Source: Lutibacter sp. B2
GTDB taxonomy: Bacteria; Bacillota; Clostridia; Peptostreptococcales; Thermotaleaceae
Length of the DNA stretch: 64,000 nt
Direction: 5' to 3'
Assembly: GCA_015686845.1 (NCBI GenBank)
Contig: JADPRS010000001.1
Coordinates: 155,218-219,217, forward strand
Part shown: one piece after another, positions 17,274 through 26,521 of the stretch
Position numbering within the stretch: the stretch's first letter is position 1
How the letters are laid out: every line of letters starts with the position of its first letter
Program-made: the position numbers and the translations under genes
Notes under the pieces: model-generated
Databases searched by the model: none
What the model was told of the DNA's origin: nothing
The model's input: the letters and a program-made list of their open reading frames with translations, nothing else

Positions 17274-17930
17274 TTAAAGAGTTCCATCTATTTGGTAATT
17301 TTTTAGTAATTTAATTACATAACTCAATGTATAAAAATCTCTATCTAGTTGAACTTCAATGATATTTAATCCTTTGATTAACGTTGACTCATCAAAGTTA
17401 TCTAATAAGATCATTAAGTTTAATATGTTTAAATCACCATCTTTTGTATCAAAAACTCTTGCCTTTTTTACATAGTCATTTTTCATTACATTTTTAACAG
17501 CCATTTCAAGTTCTTCGCTAATTTCTAATTGTGGCATTTCATGAAAAATTCTAATGTTTAAATCTTCTAAATTTAAATTTTTAGCTTTCTCTATATTACA
17601 GGATAAAAATATAGTGTTTTTGAATTGTGCATCTTTGAAATTAGCTCCCTCTAAATTTACGGAGTCAAATACAGTATTTTCAAATGTAGCATTTGTAAAA
17701 ACACTACTTTTTAAATTTGTTCCAATAAATTCTGTCCATCTAAAGGTACACCCAAAAAAAGTACATGCCTTAAAATGTGCGCCTCTAAAACTTGCATAAT
17801 CAAAATTTGAATTTGAAAAATTGCTATTGTAGCACTTACTTCTCAGAAGATTTTTATACATAAAGTTCTTATTCTTTTTCTCTATCTTATTATAATTAAA
17901 ATTTCCAGGAACACTTTGATTTTTAGCCAT
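17274..17930 (-). CDS. Pentapeptide-repeat protein
   Basis: About 218 residues. Residues 35-115 consist of tandem A(D/N)LxX-type pentapeptides (for example SNFSNSNFDYASFRGAHF and TFENTVFDSVNLEGANF), which fold as a right-handed quadrilateral beta helix. The final 90 residues are helical and not recognised. Such proteins can mimic DNA or act as scaffolds, but no function can be assigned. GGAGG lies inside the upstream codons, so ATG 17930 (MAKNQ) is favoured over ATG 17942, although its spacing of 5 nt is tight. It is part of the rlmD to dbpA run. Confidence 0.82.
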   Translation of the reverse strand: MAKNQSVPGNFNYNKIEKKNKNFMYKNLLRSKCYNSNFSNSNFDYASFRGAHFKACTFFGCTFRWTEFIGTNLKSSVFTNATFENTVFDSVNLEGANFKDAQFKNTIFLSCNIEKAKNLNLEDLNIRIFHEMPQLEISEELEMAVKNVMKNDYVKKARVFDTKDGDLNILNLMILLDNFDESTLIKGLNIIEVQLDRDFYTLSYVIKLLKNYQIDGTL

Positions 17931-18002
17931 TTTTTCCTCCATTATAAATACGTTTATTTACTATTGCTTATTTTTATAAGCGTTAGATGTTCTTTATAAT
18001 AT

Positions 18003-18197
18003 TTAATTCACAATTTCCTTAACTCTACCTACAATTCCACTCTCAAGCATGACTTTAATTCCGTGATGATGATTAGGTGAGTTTGTAAGAAGCTTTTGAA
18101 CCACACCTTCTGTTAATTTTCCAGAACGCTGATCTTGTTTTTGTACAACTCTAACTTTTATACCTGGTTTTATATTTGCTCGTATCGTTCCACTCAT
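18003..18197 (-). CDS. ywbE: YwbE family protein
   Basis: A 64-residue basic protein matching the YwbE (DUF2196) family over its full length: GTIRANIKPGIKVRVVQKQDQ, then TEGVVQKLLTNSPNHHHGIKV. The sequence is beta-rich and OB/KOW-like, and nucleic-acid binding is plausible but unproven. AAGGGG precedes the ATG. It lies 17 nt downstream of the rRNA methyltransferase rlmD, so the two are almost certainly cotranscribed, which hints at a ribosome-linked role. Confidence 0.88.
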   Translation of the reverse strand: MSGTIRANIKPGIKVRVVQKQDQRSGKLTEGVVQKLLTNSPNHHHGIKVMLESGIVGRVKEIVN

Positions 18198-18214
18198 ATT
18201 ATTTTCCCCTTTCT

Positions 18215-19570
18215 TTACTTACGATATAGTCTAACAACTGTCTCCACATGTGGAGTGTGTGGGAACATATCCATGCACTTAACCTTGTCCACTACATATC
18301 CATACTTTTGCATATCTGCTAAATTCTCTGCTAAACTCTTTGGATTACAAGAAACATAAACAATCTCTTTACACTTATATCTTAAAACCTTCTGTAAAGC
18401 TTTAGGATGAACGCCTACTCTTGGAGGATCTAAGATAATAATATCTGGCTTGTCCTTTAATTCATCAAGCTTTTTAAATACATCTCCAGCTATGAAATGA
18501 CAATTGTCCAGATCATTCATTTTTGCATTCTTGTTAGCTGCCTCGACTGCCTCTTCAATCAATTCTATCCCTAAAACCTTTTTTGCTTTTTTAGAAACAA
18601 TTTGACCGATTGTACCCGTTCCACAGTATAAGTCAAATATAGTCTTATTATTGGCATCTCCTAAAAATTCAAGTGCCATGCTATACAATCTTTCTGCTCC
18701 TAATGAATTGGTTTGGAAGAATGAATATGCAGATACCTTAAACTTAAGCCCTAATATTTCTTCATAAAAATAGTCTCTTCCATACAATACTTCCAATTTT
18801 TCATTGACTACTGCATCTGCTACATTATCATTGAACGTATGTAGAAATCCTACTAATTTTCCTTCAATAGGTAAGCTTTTAATCATTTCTACTAATTCAT
18901 TCATATCCCATACGATTTGAGTAGAAGTTATGATGTTTACTAATATTTCTTTCGTTGTTTTTGCTTTTCGTACGATTAAGTGTCTTAAATATCCTTCATG
19001 ACTTCTATTATTATATAGTGGAATTTCTTTTTCTCTGCAATAGTCTAAAATACTTTTTAGAATCATATTGAAGTCTTCGTCTACGATTTTACAATGATCT
19101 ACCGTTACTACATCTGTAAATCTTCCTTTTTTGTGCATTCCTAGGTTAAGTTCTCCCCCCTTTGTCTCATTCCCGAAAGAATACTCCATTTTATTTCTAT
19201 ATTCGTATACTTCTGGACTTCCTTCTATTCCTAAGAAATCATATCCTTTAACGCCTGCATCATCAATCAGCTTTTTAACTAGATTCGCTTTTAGTTCCTT
19301 TTGCTTTTCGTAGGGTATTGTCTGATTTGCACATCCTCCACATAATCCAAAATGTTCACAGAATGAATCTATTTCTATATCAGCACGCTCAATTACTTCA
19401 AGTAACTTACCTTCTGCATGATCTTTTCGATTCTTTTTAATCATAACTTTTACCGTTTGTCCCGGAATACTATTCTTTACATATACTTTTTTACCTTCAA
19501 GAGCTCCTATTCCCTTCGCTGGAAATTCTAAATCTTCAATTTTAACTTCTACTATATCATTTTTTTTCAT
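18215..19570 (-). CDS. rlmD: 23S rRNA (uracil-C5)-methyltransferase, RlmD/RlmCD family
   Basis: A 451-residue SAM-dependent RNA methyltransferase. An N-terminal TRAM domain (about 1-60) is followed by the iron-sulfur cysteines CEHFGLCGGC and a later Cys in the VDHCKIVD region. The Rossmann methyltransferase core has the SAM loop DLYCGTGTIGQI, the DPPRVGVHP motif and the catalytic Cys in YVSCNPKSLAEN. It would methylate U747 and/or U1939 of 23S rRNA; Gram-positive RlmCD does both, so the exact site is open. AAGGAG precedes the ATG. It starts the run ywbE, pentapeptide protein, ydbC-like, dbpA. Confidence 0.93.
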   Translation of the reverse strand: MKKNDIVEVKIEDLEFPAKGIGALEGKKVYVKNSIPGQTVKVMIKKNRKDHAEGKLLEVIERADIEIDSFCEHFGLCGGCANQTIPYEKQKELKANLVKKLIDDAGVKGYDFLGIEGSPEVYEYRNKMEYSFGNETKGGELNLGMHKKGRFTDVVTVDHCKIVDEDFNMILKSILDYCREKEIPLYNNRSHEGYLRHLIVRKAKTTKEILVNIITSTQIVWDMNELVEMIKSLPIEGKLVGFLHTFNDNVADAVVNEKLEVLYGRDYFYEEILGLKFKVSAYSFFQTNSLGAERLYSMALEFLGDANNKTIFDLYCGTGTIGQIVSKKAKKVLGIELIEEAVEAANKNAKMNDLDNCHFIAGDVFKKLDELKDKPDIIILDPPRVGVHPKALQKVLRYKCKEIVYVSCNPKSLAENLADMQKYGYVVDKVKCMDMFPHTPHVETVVRLYRK

Positions 19571-19619
19571 TATCTATTGCTCTCCTTAAAATTTACTTTA
19601 TATTTTACTTACTATTTAT

Positions 19620-19653
19620 CATAAAAGCCGAGTGTTTCTTTAAACTCGGCTTA
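19620..19653 (-). terminator. Terminator of the HAD phosphatase gene
   Basis: AAGCCGAGT and ACTCGGCTT form a 9-bp stem around a 10-nt loop overlapping the stop codon, followed on the minus strand by TTTT. Confidence 0.85.
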
Positions 19654-20307
19654 TGCAATCTCTTGGTACTCTTCCAAATAGCAGTCTGCTACACTTATAA
19701 TTTCATCTTTAAAAGGCAGTGATGCTTCATCTGCAATGGCATATACTTTCATTCCTGCTCTTTTTGCAGCTAACACGCCTGCATAAGTGTCCTCAAATGC
19801 CAAACAACATAGAGGTTCTACACCTAAATCTTCTGCTGCTTTTAAATACACATCTGGATATGGCTTTCCTCTATCTACTTCGCATGATGTTCTAATTCCA
19901 TCAAAATAGTGTTCTATTTTATTGCTCTTTAGAACAGCCTCAACCAATTCTCTTGAATTACTAGTTGCAATTCCTATTTTTATATTTTTAGCTTTTAGCT
20001 TGTCTAATAATAGTTTTACTCCGTCTTTGAGTATTATTCTATTTGCATAAAAATCTCTAGCCATATCTAACCATTCGTTCTTTATTTCATCTATAGAGTC
20101 TGCTATATTAAATCGTTTTTTAAAGTAATTTGCTGTTTCAGTAAAACTCTTTCCCTCAATTTCCTTTTGTAACTCTAAATGTGGTAGGCTTAAAAAATCA
20201 ATATTTCTTTTCTCTAAGTATTCAATGTCTATTTGTTTCCAAATCCACATAGAATCTACTAACGTTCCATCTAAGTCAAAAATCACTGCTTTTACTTGAT
20301 CCAACAC
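19651..20307 (-). CDS. HAD-superfamily hydrolase, beta-phosphoglucomutase-like
   Basis: A 218-residue soluble HAD phosphatase of subfamily IA. Motif I FDLDGTLVDS carries the nucleophile Asp, motif II is IGIATSNS, motif III has the Lys in RGKPYPDVYL, and motif IV is AFEDTYAGV. The cap inserted after motif I is the four-helix type of the phosphatase/phosphomutase group. The substrate is unknown, probably a small phosphorylated metabolite. The start is GTG with GGGGG 7 nt upstream; the next codon TTG is a possible alternative. It is monocistronic. Confidence 0.85.
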   Translation of the reverse strand: MLDQVKAVIFDLDGTLVDSMWIWKQIDIEYLEKRNIDFLSLPHLELQKEIEGKSFTETANYFKKRFNIADSIDEIKNEWLDMARDFYANRIILKDGVKLLLDKLKAKNIKIGIATSNSRELVEAVLKSNKIEHYFDGIRTSCEVDRGKPYPDVYLKAAEDLGVEPLCCLAFEDTYAGVLAAKRAGMKVYAIADEASLPFKDEIISVADCYLEEYQEIA

Positions 20308-20360
20308 CTTTCATCCCCCACTTTCTAAAAATACTATAGCTCTTCAAATTTATCCTTTTA

Positions 20361-21335
20361 TTATTTATTATATAAATGACATCTAACAAAGTGACCTTTT
20401 TCTACTTCTATATTTTGTGGAGAATTTTTACTACAAACATCCATGGCATAAGGACATCTTGGGTGAAATCTACATCCCGTTGGTGGACATACTGGATTTG
20501 GTGCATCGCCCTTTAATATGATTCTTTCACTATTAGTATTTGGTTCGATAGAAGGTATTGCAGAAAATAATGATTTTGTATAAGGATGATAAGCTCTTTC
20601 ATAAATTTTCTCTACATGGGCCTTTTCGACTATTTCTCCCAAGTACATAACACCAACTCTATCACTCATGTAATGAATAACATTTAAATCATGTGAAATA
20701 AATAAATAGGTTAAATTCAATTTTGATTGCAATCTTTTCATCAAATTTAAAATTTGAGCTTGTATCGAAACATCTAAAGCAGATACGGGTTCATCTCCTA
20801 TAATAAACTGAGGGTTTAACATCAATGCTCTAGCAATAGCAATACGTTGACGTTGTCCTCCACTCAATTCATGGGGATATCGATTTGCAATACTTTCTTC
20901 TAATCCCACTAGTTCCATCATTTCATAGACTTTTTTCTGTCTTTCTTGTTTATTTCCTTCTCTATAAATCACTAACGGCTCTTCTAACGTCCATCCAATT
21001 TTTTTCTTTGGATTTAAAGATGCATAAGGGTCTTGAAAAACAATTTGCATATTTCTACGAATTTTATTGGAAAAATTTTTCCCACTACCTGTAATTATAT
21101 TTCGCTCAAAATAAATTTTTCCTTTTGATGGTGAAATTAATCCTCCGATCATCAATCCCATAGTAGATTTTCCACATCCACTTTCCCCTACTAATCCAAA
21201 GGTCTCTCCTCTGTAAATTTCAAAGGATACGCCATCTACAGCTTTTACATATCTTTCTCTTTCCCATATTCTTTGTTTTGGAACTGAAAAATGTTTATGA
21301 AGAGACTCAACTTCTAATAACGGTTCATTTTTCAT
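20361..21335 (-). CDS. Oligopeptide ABC transporter ATP-binding protein (OppF/DppF type)
   Basis: A 324-residue cytoplasmic ATPase. Walker A is GESGCGKST, the Q loop is QIVFQDPYASLNP, the signature is LSGGQRQRIAIARAL, Walker B is FIIGDEPVSALD, and the switch His is in FISHDLNV. A C-terminal oligopeptide-transporter extension has cysteines in CPPTGCRFHPRCPYAMDVC, which in related proteins bind an iron-sulfur cluster. It pairs with the preceding OppD-like ATPase (3-nt gap) to energise peptide uptake, and is the last gene of a five-gene operon. Confidence 0.93.
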   Translation of the reverse strand: MKNEPLLEVESLHKHFSVPKQRIWERERYVKAVDGVSFEIYRGETFGLVGESGCGKSTMGLMIGGLISPSKGKIYFERNIITGSGKNFSNKIRRNMQIVFQDPYASLNPKKKIGWTLEEPLVIYREGNKQERQKKVYEMMELVGLEESIANRYPHELSGGQRQRIAIARALMLNPQFIIGDEPVSALDVSIQAQILNLMKRLQSKLNLTYLFISHDLNVIHYMSDRVGVMYLGEIVEKAHVEKIYERAYHPYTKSLFSAIPSIEPNTNSERIILKGDAPNPVCPPTGCRFHPRCPYAMDVCSKNSPQNIEVEKGHFVRCHLYNK

Positions 21336-21338
21336 AGC

Positions 21339-22319
21339 CTAAGCTTCTCCTTCTTCCTGTGCTAAAAAGCATCTTACTTGATGCTTGTCTTTTATGCTAT
21401 TTAACAAGGGCTTTTTTTCAGTACATTGTTTCACTGCTTTTTCACATCTTGATGCAAAACTACACCCTTTAGCTCTTTCTAGTAACGATGGGACTCTTCC
21501 CTTTATTGCCTTAAGAGGTGTTCCTCTTTTTTGGTGTGTTGGAATTGCCTCCATTAATCCTCTTGTATATGGATGTGCACCTCTTTTGATAATTTCATCT
21601 ACCTTTGCTTGCTCTACTACTTGCCCTGCATACATGACTACAACTCGATCACAAGTTTGTGCAATAACACCAATGTCATGAGAGATAAAAATAATGGTTG
21701 TTTTCATTTCTCTATTGATTTTTTTCATTAATTCTAAAATTTGAGCTTGAATCGTTACATCTAATGCAGTGGTTGGTTCATCAGCAATCAATAGCTTAGG
21801 CTTACAAATGAGGGCCATTGCAATCATGATCCGTTGTCTCATTCCCCCAGAAAGTTCATGTGGATATGAATTAAAAATTTCCGTAGCTCTTGCTAGTCCA
21901 ACTTCCTTCATCATATTTATCGTTCTTTCTTTTGCTTCTTTTTTAGAAATACCAAAATGTAGAATTAACCCTTCGATCATTTGATGCCCAATTTTATATA
22001 CAGGATTTAACGAGTTCATAGGTTCTTGAAAAATCATAGAGATCTCATTACCTCGCAATTTCTGCATATCTTCTTCTTTTAAGGAATTAATATTTTTATT
22101 TTCAAAGTATATATTACCACTTACAATCTCCGAATTTTGGGGCAATAACCCCATTAACGCTAATGAAGTAATACTTTTTCCACATCCAGATTCCCCTACA
22201 ATTCCCAGTATTTCTCCCTCTTCAACCTCAAAAGATACGCCTTTAATAGCTGGAAGACTCCCCTTAGAAGTATGAAAGGCAATGTGTAAATCTTCTACTT
22301 TTAGTAATATGTTATTCAT
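21339..22319 (-). CDS. Oligopeptide ABC transporter ATP-binding protein (OppD/DppD type)
   Basis: A 326-residue ATPase. Walker A is GESGCGKSI, the signature is LSGGMRQRIMIAMAL, Walker B is LLIADEPTTALD and the switch His is in FISHDIGV. The C-terminal OppD extension ends with cysteine-containing KGCSFASRCEKAVKQC. AGGAGG is 5 nt upstream of the ATG. It lies 10 nt after the second permease gene and 3 nt before the OppF-like gene, so the two form the heterodimeric nucleotide-binding unit of a peptide importer. Confidence 0.93.
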   Translation of the reverse strand: MNNILLKVEDLHIAFHTSKGSLPAIKGVSFEVEEGEILGIVGESGCGKSITSLALMGLLPQNSEIVSGNIYFENKNINSLKEEDMQKLRGNEISMIFQEPMNSLNPVYKIGHQMIEGLILHFGISKKEAKERTINMMKEVGLARATEIFNSYPHELSGGMRQRIMIAMALICKPKLLIADEPTTALDVTIQAQILELMKKINREMKTTIIFISHDIGVIAQTCDRVVVMYAGQVVEQAKVDEIIKRGAHPYTRGLMEAIPTHQKRGTPLKAIKGRVPSLLERAKGCSFASRCEKAVKQCTEKKPLLNSIKDKHQVRCFLAQEEGEA

Positions 22320-22328
22320 ATATTCCTC

Positions 22329-23138
22329 CTATTTTCGGGTATCACACATGTCACGTATCCCATCTCCTAATAAGTTAAAACCCAATACAGACATGGTAAT
22401 CACAGTCCCAGGAGCAAAAGTATACCATGGCGCTTTCATTAAATAACCTTGGGCTTCGTTTAGCATTCTTCCCCAACTCGGATGAGGTGGCTGAACACCC
22501 AATCCTAAGTAACTAAGTCCTGCCTCTGCCAATACAGCAGTTGCAAATCCCATGGATGCTGCAATAATAAGGGAGGACATTACATTTGGCAAAATGTGTA
22601 TAAACATTATCCGAAAAGGCCCTGCCCCAATTGCTTTTGCAGCTTTAACAAATTCAAATTCTTTGTATTGAATAAATCCACTCCGGGCAATACGTGCAAA
22701 TGTTGGGATGGAACGAATTCCAATAGCCAGCATCGTATTTTGTGTGGATACTCCAAAGACAGCAATAAACACTAACGCTAACAATATACTAGGAAATGCC
22801 ATTAACGCATCTATGATTCTCATAACCACTTCATCAACCCATCCACCCATATAACCTGCCAATGCACCAATAATAATTCCACCTATTAACGCAATCAATA
22901 CAGATACGGTTCCTACATAAAAAGCAGTTTGTGATCCTTCCATGATTCTGCTTAGAATATCTCTACCAAAATTATCAGTGCCTAACCAATGCTTTATACT
23001 TGGCGCTTGAAATCTTTCCGCTATTACCATTTTATTTGCATCATAAGGTGTATAAAACAAACTTATAATCATAAGAAATAGTAATATCGCTACAATACCT
23101 ACCCCTATATATAAAGCTAAGTTTTTCTTTAACTTCAT
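22329..23138 (-). CDS. Peptide ABC transporter permease (OppC/DppC type)
   Basis: About 269 residues with one N-terminal membrane helix, an extracytoplasmic segment (APSIKHWLGTDNFGRD, the OppC-type signature) and five further helices. The cytoplasmic EAA loop, EAGLSYLGLGVQPPHPSWG, contacts the ATPase subunits. It forms the membrane channel with the OppB/DppB-type partner. I prefer ATG 23138 because AGG is 8 nt upstream; a GTG at 23147 immediately follows the previous gene's stop. It is an operon member. Confidence 0.92.
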   Translation of the reverse strand: MKLKKNLALYIGVGIVAILLFLMIISLFYTPYDANKMVIAERFQAPSIKHWLGTDNFGRDILSRIMEGSQTAFYVGTVSVLIALIGGIIIGALAGYMGGWVDEVVMRIIDALMAFPSILLALVFIAVFGVSTQNTMLAIGIRSIPTFARIARSGFIQYKEFEFVKAAKAIGAGPFRIMFIHILPNVMSSLIIAASMGFATAVLAEAGLSYLGLGVQPPHPSWGRMLNEAQGYLMKAPWYTFAPGTVITMSVLGFNLLGDGIRDMCDTRK

Positions 23139-23147
23139 CTTCTTCAC

Positions 23148-24089
23148 CTACTTTATTTGAATCCTAGGATCTAGTGATTTATATAATATATCAATAATAA
23201 AATTAATACCTATTACTACACTTGCAATGTACATAACAATACCTTGAATGAGAAAAATATCTCTATATTTAATAGATGCTACTAATAACCTTCCTAGCCC
23301 TGGTAGAGCAAATACTTGCTCTATAACCAAGCTTCCACCAAGAACACTGGCTACCATCATTCCAATAACTGTTATTACTGGAATTAGTGCATTTTTTAAT
23401 ACATGGCGATAGACGACCAATTTTTTACTAAATCCCTTACTATAGGCAGTTCTAACATAATCTAATTTCATTTGTTCTAACAAACTCGTTCGTAAATACC
23501 TTATAATTACTGCTATAACTGGAATGGACATTGCTAAAGATGGAAATAATAATGATTTAAAAGCCCCTATCATACTTTCATTCCAAGGAATGTATCTACC
23601 TGGTATAAACCATCCAAGTTTTAATCCAAATATTAATATAAATATAATTCCTAGCCAAAATGAAGGAATTGCCATTCCCAATTGTGTAATAATAGAAATT
23701 AAATAGTCACTCCCTTTATTATGAGACCTAACCGCTAAAATACCAAGAGGGATCGCCACAATAATGGCAATCCCTATAGACATGATGGCTAAGGATAAGG
23801 TAACTGGCAATCTACTATAAATCAAATCAACAACTGGCCTTGAGAATCGAATAGACGCACCAAAATCTCCTTTAAGCACATTTGACATCCAATGAATATA
23901 TCTCATATGCATAGGTAACTCTAATCCCAATTGTGCATGCAATTCTTGAATTTGGCCTTCTTCTGCATCTAATCCTAAAATTGCAAGTGCTGGATCACCT
24001 GGTATAAGCTGAAAGAGAACAAAAGTTATCATTGAAACAAACAATAACGTAATAATTAACGTACATCCTCTCCTTAGCAAATAATTCAT
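23148..24089 (-). CDS. Peptide ABC transporter permease (OppB/DppB type)
   Basis: A 313-residue membrane protein with six helices. The N-terminus MNYLLRRGCTLIITLLFVSM and the IPGDPALAILG region are typical of DppB/OppB. The EAA loop is in YVRTAYSKGFSKKLVVYRHV, and the family motif GSLVIEQVFALPGLG follows. Its stop codon overlaps the region of the next start. It is the first membrane subunit after the binding protein; together with the downstream OppC-like subunit it forms the pore. Confidence 0.92.
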   Translation of the reverse strand: MNYLLRRGCTLIITLLFVSMITFVLFQLIPGDPALAILGLDAEEGQIQELHAQLGLELPMHMRYIHWMSNVLKGDFGASIRFSRPVVDLIYSRLPVTLSLAIMSIGIAIIVAIPLGILAVRSHNKGSDYLISIITQLGMAIPSFWLGIIFILIFGLKLGWFIPGRYIPWNESMIGAFKSLLFPSLAMSIPVIAVIIRYLRTSLLEQMKLDYVRTAYSKGFSKKLVVYRHVLKNALIPVITVIGMMVASVLGGSLVIEQVFALPGLGRLLVASIKYRDIFLIQGIVMYIASVVIGINFIIDILYKSLDPRIQIK

Positions 24090-24112
24090 AACCTATTCCC
24101 CTATCTATTTTT

Positions 24113-25654
24113 TTATTTCGTATAGTAAATAGATGACATATCTTGAATATAAATTGGATACATCTTATATCCACTGATATTTTTATTCATTGCTACTGTA
24201 AACTGTGGATCCATAATATATACAGCTGCTGCATCTTCTGTTAATTTCTTTTGTGCTTCTTTATATAGTAAAACACGTTTTTTATCATCATTGGTTTTTA
24301 TAGCAGTTTTTATAATTTCATCATATTCTTTATTATTATAATTCATAAAGTTTTTACTATAATCTGATTGATATCTTACAAGAATATTATATGGATCTAG
24401 CTTTCCAGTTAAAGAAAGGATGGTCATGTCATAATCTCTATTATTATAAACACGTTCTAGCCATACACCCCACTCTACAAGTTCAATCTGTGCGTCAATT
24501 CCTACTTTCTTTAATTGTTCTACAATTACTTGTCCTGTATCTACATGAAATGGATAGTTTGATGGAATAGCAATCTTTGTTTTAAATCCATTTTCATATC
24601 CTGCTTCTTTTAATAACCCTTTTGCTTTCTCTATATTTACATCATATACGGATTCTAATCCTTCTTGATGGTACTTTGCCATAACAGGGCTCATATTAGA
24701 ACCTAATTTAGCGCCATACCCAAAAGCAACTGCATTTATGACTTCATCTACATCAACTGCATAGTTCATAGCCTTACGTACACGAATATCATCAAAAGGT
24801 TTTCTTTTATTATTCATAGCCATAAGTTGAACCATATTTTGTTCTCCGTTAACAGTTGTAAACTGTCCGCCTAATTCTTCAACCCGATCATTTGGCAAAC
24901 GTGGAAAAATATCGATTTCCCCTGCTCTAAAACTAAGTAATGCGGCTTCTCTATCAGGAATAATACGAAACTCTACTTCATCTACATGTGGAATTCCTTT
25001 TTTCCAATAATCTTTATACTTTTTGATAATAATATTTTGTTCTGGCGCATAAGATACAAATTCAAATGGGCCTGTTCCAATTGGTTGATCCTTAAAATGA
25101 CCTTCATTTTTCTTTGGTAATATTGCTACCGTTAAATTTGTAAGTAATGAAGCATCTAATTCTTTCAACTTAATGATAATGGTTTTATCATCCGCTGTTT
25201 CAATTTTTTCTACTTTTTCAAATCCAGATTGTAGTGGTTTTCCTGTAGTTAGGCCCATTACTCGATCTAAAGAATATGTAATATCTTCTACTGTCACGGC
25301 ATCTCCATTATGGAATTTTATTCCTTTCCTTAATGTAAACGTATAAGTTCGTCCATCATCAGATATTTCATAACGCTCAGCTACTGCTGGATAGAGTTCA
25401 CCCTTTTCATCCGGCTTTACTAATCCTTCAAAAATATTAAACACTACTTCTTTTGTACCTGCGCTAGCAGCAATATGTGGATCTAATGAATCCATGTCTT
25501 GCTCAATCATCATTACAACATTGCCACCCTCTACAGGCGTTTTTTCTACGGTTTCCTGACTTTTACTTTCTGATGGATCTGATGAACTACATCCAGTAGC
25601 AATCATCAAACTCATACAAGCAATCATACAATAAATAAAAATTTTATTCTTCAT
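24113..25654 (-). CDS. Peptide-binding lipoprotein of the ABC transporter (SBP family 5)
   Basis: A 513-residue extracytoplasmic binding protein. Residues 1-22 are a lipoprotein signal with lipobox IATGC, so the mature protein is tethered to the outer face of the membrane. Family 5 motifs are LDPHIAA near the mature N-terminus, YTFTLRKGIKFHNGDAVTVE with the conserved Trp-loop region, and RKAMNYAVDVDEV. It delivers oligopeptides or dipeptides (nickel chelates are bound by some relatives) to the permease. AGAGGTG precedes the ATG. It is the promoter-proximal gene of the operon, as is usual for the most abundant component. Confidence 0.93.
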   Translation of the reverse strand: MKNKIFIYCMIACMSLMIATGCSSSDPSESKSQETVEKTPVEGGNVVMMIEQDMDSLDPHIAASAGTKEVVFNIFEGLVKPDEKGELYPAVAERYEISDDGRTYTFTLRKGIKFHNGDAVTVEDITYSLDRVMGLTTGKPLQSGFEKVEKIETADDKTIIIKLKELDASLLTNLTVAILPKKNEGHFKDQPIGTGPFEFVSYAPEQNIIIKKYKDYWKKGIPHVDEVEFRIIPDREAALLSFRAGEIDIFPRLPNDRVEELGGQFTTVNGEQNMVQLMAMNNKRKPFDDIRVRKAMNYAVDVDEVINAVAFGYGAKLGSNMSPVMAKYHQEGLESVYDVNIEKAKGLLKEAGYENGFKTKIAIPSNYPFHVDTGQVIVEQLKKVGIDAQIELVEWGVWLERVYNNRDYDMTILSLTGKLDPYNILVRYQSDYSKNFMNYNNKEYDEIIKTAIKTNDDKKRVLLYKEAQKKLTEDAAAVYIMDPQFTVAMNKNISGYKMYPIYIQDMSSIYYTK

Positions 25655-25690
25655 GTGCTCACCTCTTTATATATGTAATTGTCCCTTATC

Positions 25691-25719
25691 ATTTTATACA
25701 TTCAACCTATGTCCGTCAA
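25691..25719 (-). promoter_or_regulatory. Sigma-A promoter of the peptide transporter operon
   Basis: On the minus strand TTGACG, a 17-bp spacer and TAAAAT, placing the transcription start about 30 nt before the binding-protein ATG. Confidence 0.65.
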
Positions 25720-25733
25720 TAATAAATCCTATA

Positions 25734-26459
25734 CTATTTATCAAAATCTTTTCTGTCTATTATACTTTTGTGTTTGTCTTTGGATTCTCGTACGTACCTA
25801 TTTAATTTTTTTAAATTTATAGCCCATAAATATAGTACAAAGGGAATGAATAAAACCATAAGCATAGGTATTTTTGACATAAGAATAAAATCAAAAATTC
25901 CATGTAATAGCATTGGGATTAACAATGCTTTTTTTAAATTTCTTCTGCGAATTTCTTCATCCATAGAAAATTTTGCTATTGAAAGATAGTATCCCATAGT
26001 AACACCAAACAACATATGTGCTGGCACAGATAATATGCCTCTGTATAATCCTATGTATGCATTTGCTGAAAATCGAAATACAATATACATAATATTTTCT
26101 ACGGTAGCAAATCCTAATGCGGAAAATACTGAATAGACAATTCCATCCAATTTTTCATCAAAGGCAGAGTGATTATATGCACTTCTTAATACAACACTTC
26201 TTTTAAAAAACTCCTCAGTAAAGCCTGCAACAATAAATGATACATAAACCACACCCAAAACGCCACTAAAAATATTAAACCTTACTAATATACTTTCTAT
26301 AACAGCAATTGGAATTACTGATAATGCACCCAATAAAAATACTTTTACTAATAATCCAATGGGTTCACGATCGTATCGATCCGTTAAGTATATCCCTAGT
26401 GCTAAAGCAATCCCTGGCGCAACAGCAATCATCCATAATCTTATCATCACCACATACAT
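25734..26459 (-). CDS. prsW: PrsW family intramembrane metalloprotease
   Basis: A membrane protease of about 240 residues with seven or eight helices. The three PrsW active-site stations are present: FTEEFFKRSVV (EExxK), SAFDEKLDGIVYSVFSALGFATVEN, and HMLFGVTMGY with HGIFDF further on. DREPIGLL near residue 30 is also family-typical. In Bacillus PrsW makes the first cut in the anti-sigma factor RsiW; no ECF sigma/anti-sigma pair is in this window, so the target is unknown. The start is uncertain: ATG 26459 overlaps AAAGG, and the in-frame GTG 26450 or ATG 26447 have better spacing. It lies between the ABC-F gene and the peptide transporter. Confidence 0.85.
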   Translation of the reverse strand: MYVVMIRLWMIAVAPGIALALGIYLTDRYDREPIGLLVKVFLLGALSVIPIAVIESILVRFNIFSGVLGVVYVSFIVAGFTEEFFKRSVVLRSAYNHSAFDEKLDGIVYSVFSALGFATVENIMYIVFRFSANAYIGLYRGILSVPAHMLFGVTMGYYLSIAKFSMDEEIRRRNLKKALLIPMLLHGIFDFILMSKIPMLMVLFIPFVLYLWAINLKKLNRYVRESKDKHKSIIDRKDFDK

Positions 26460-26521
26460 CCTTTCATTACTAAATTAAGTTTAGTATTTGTATGTAGTGA
26501 TGTTTTTAACTTAACTACTTT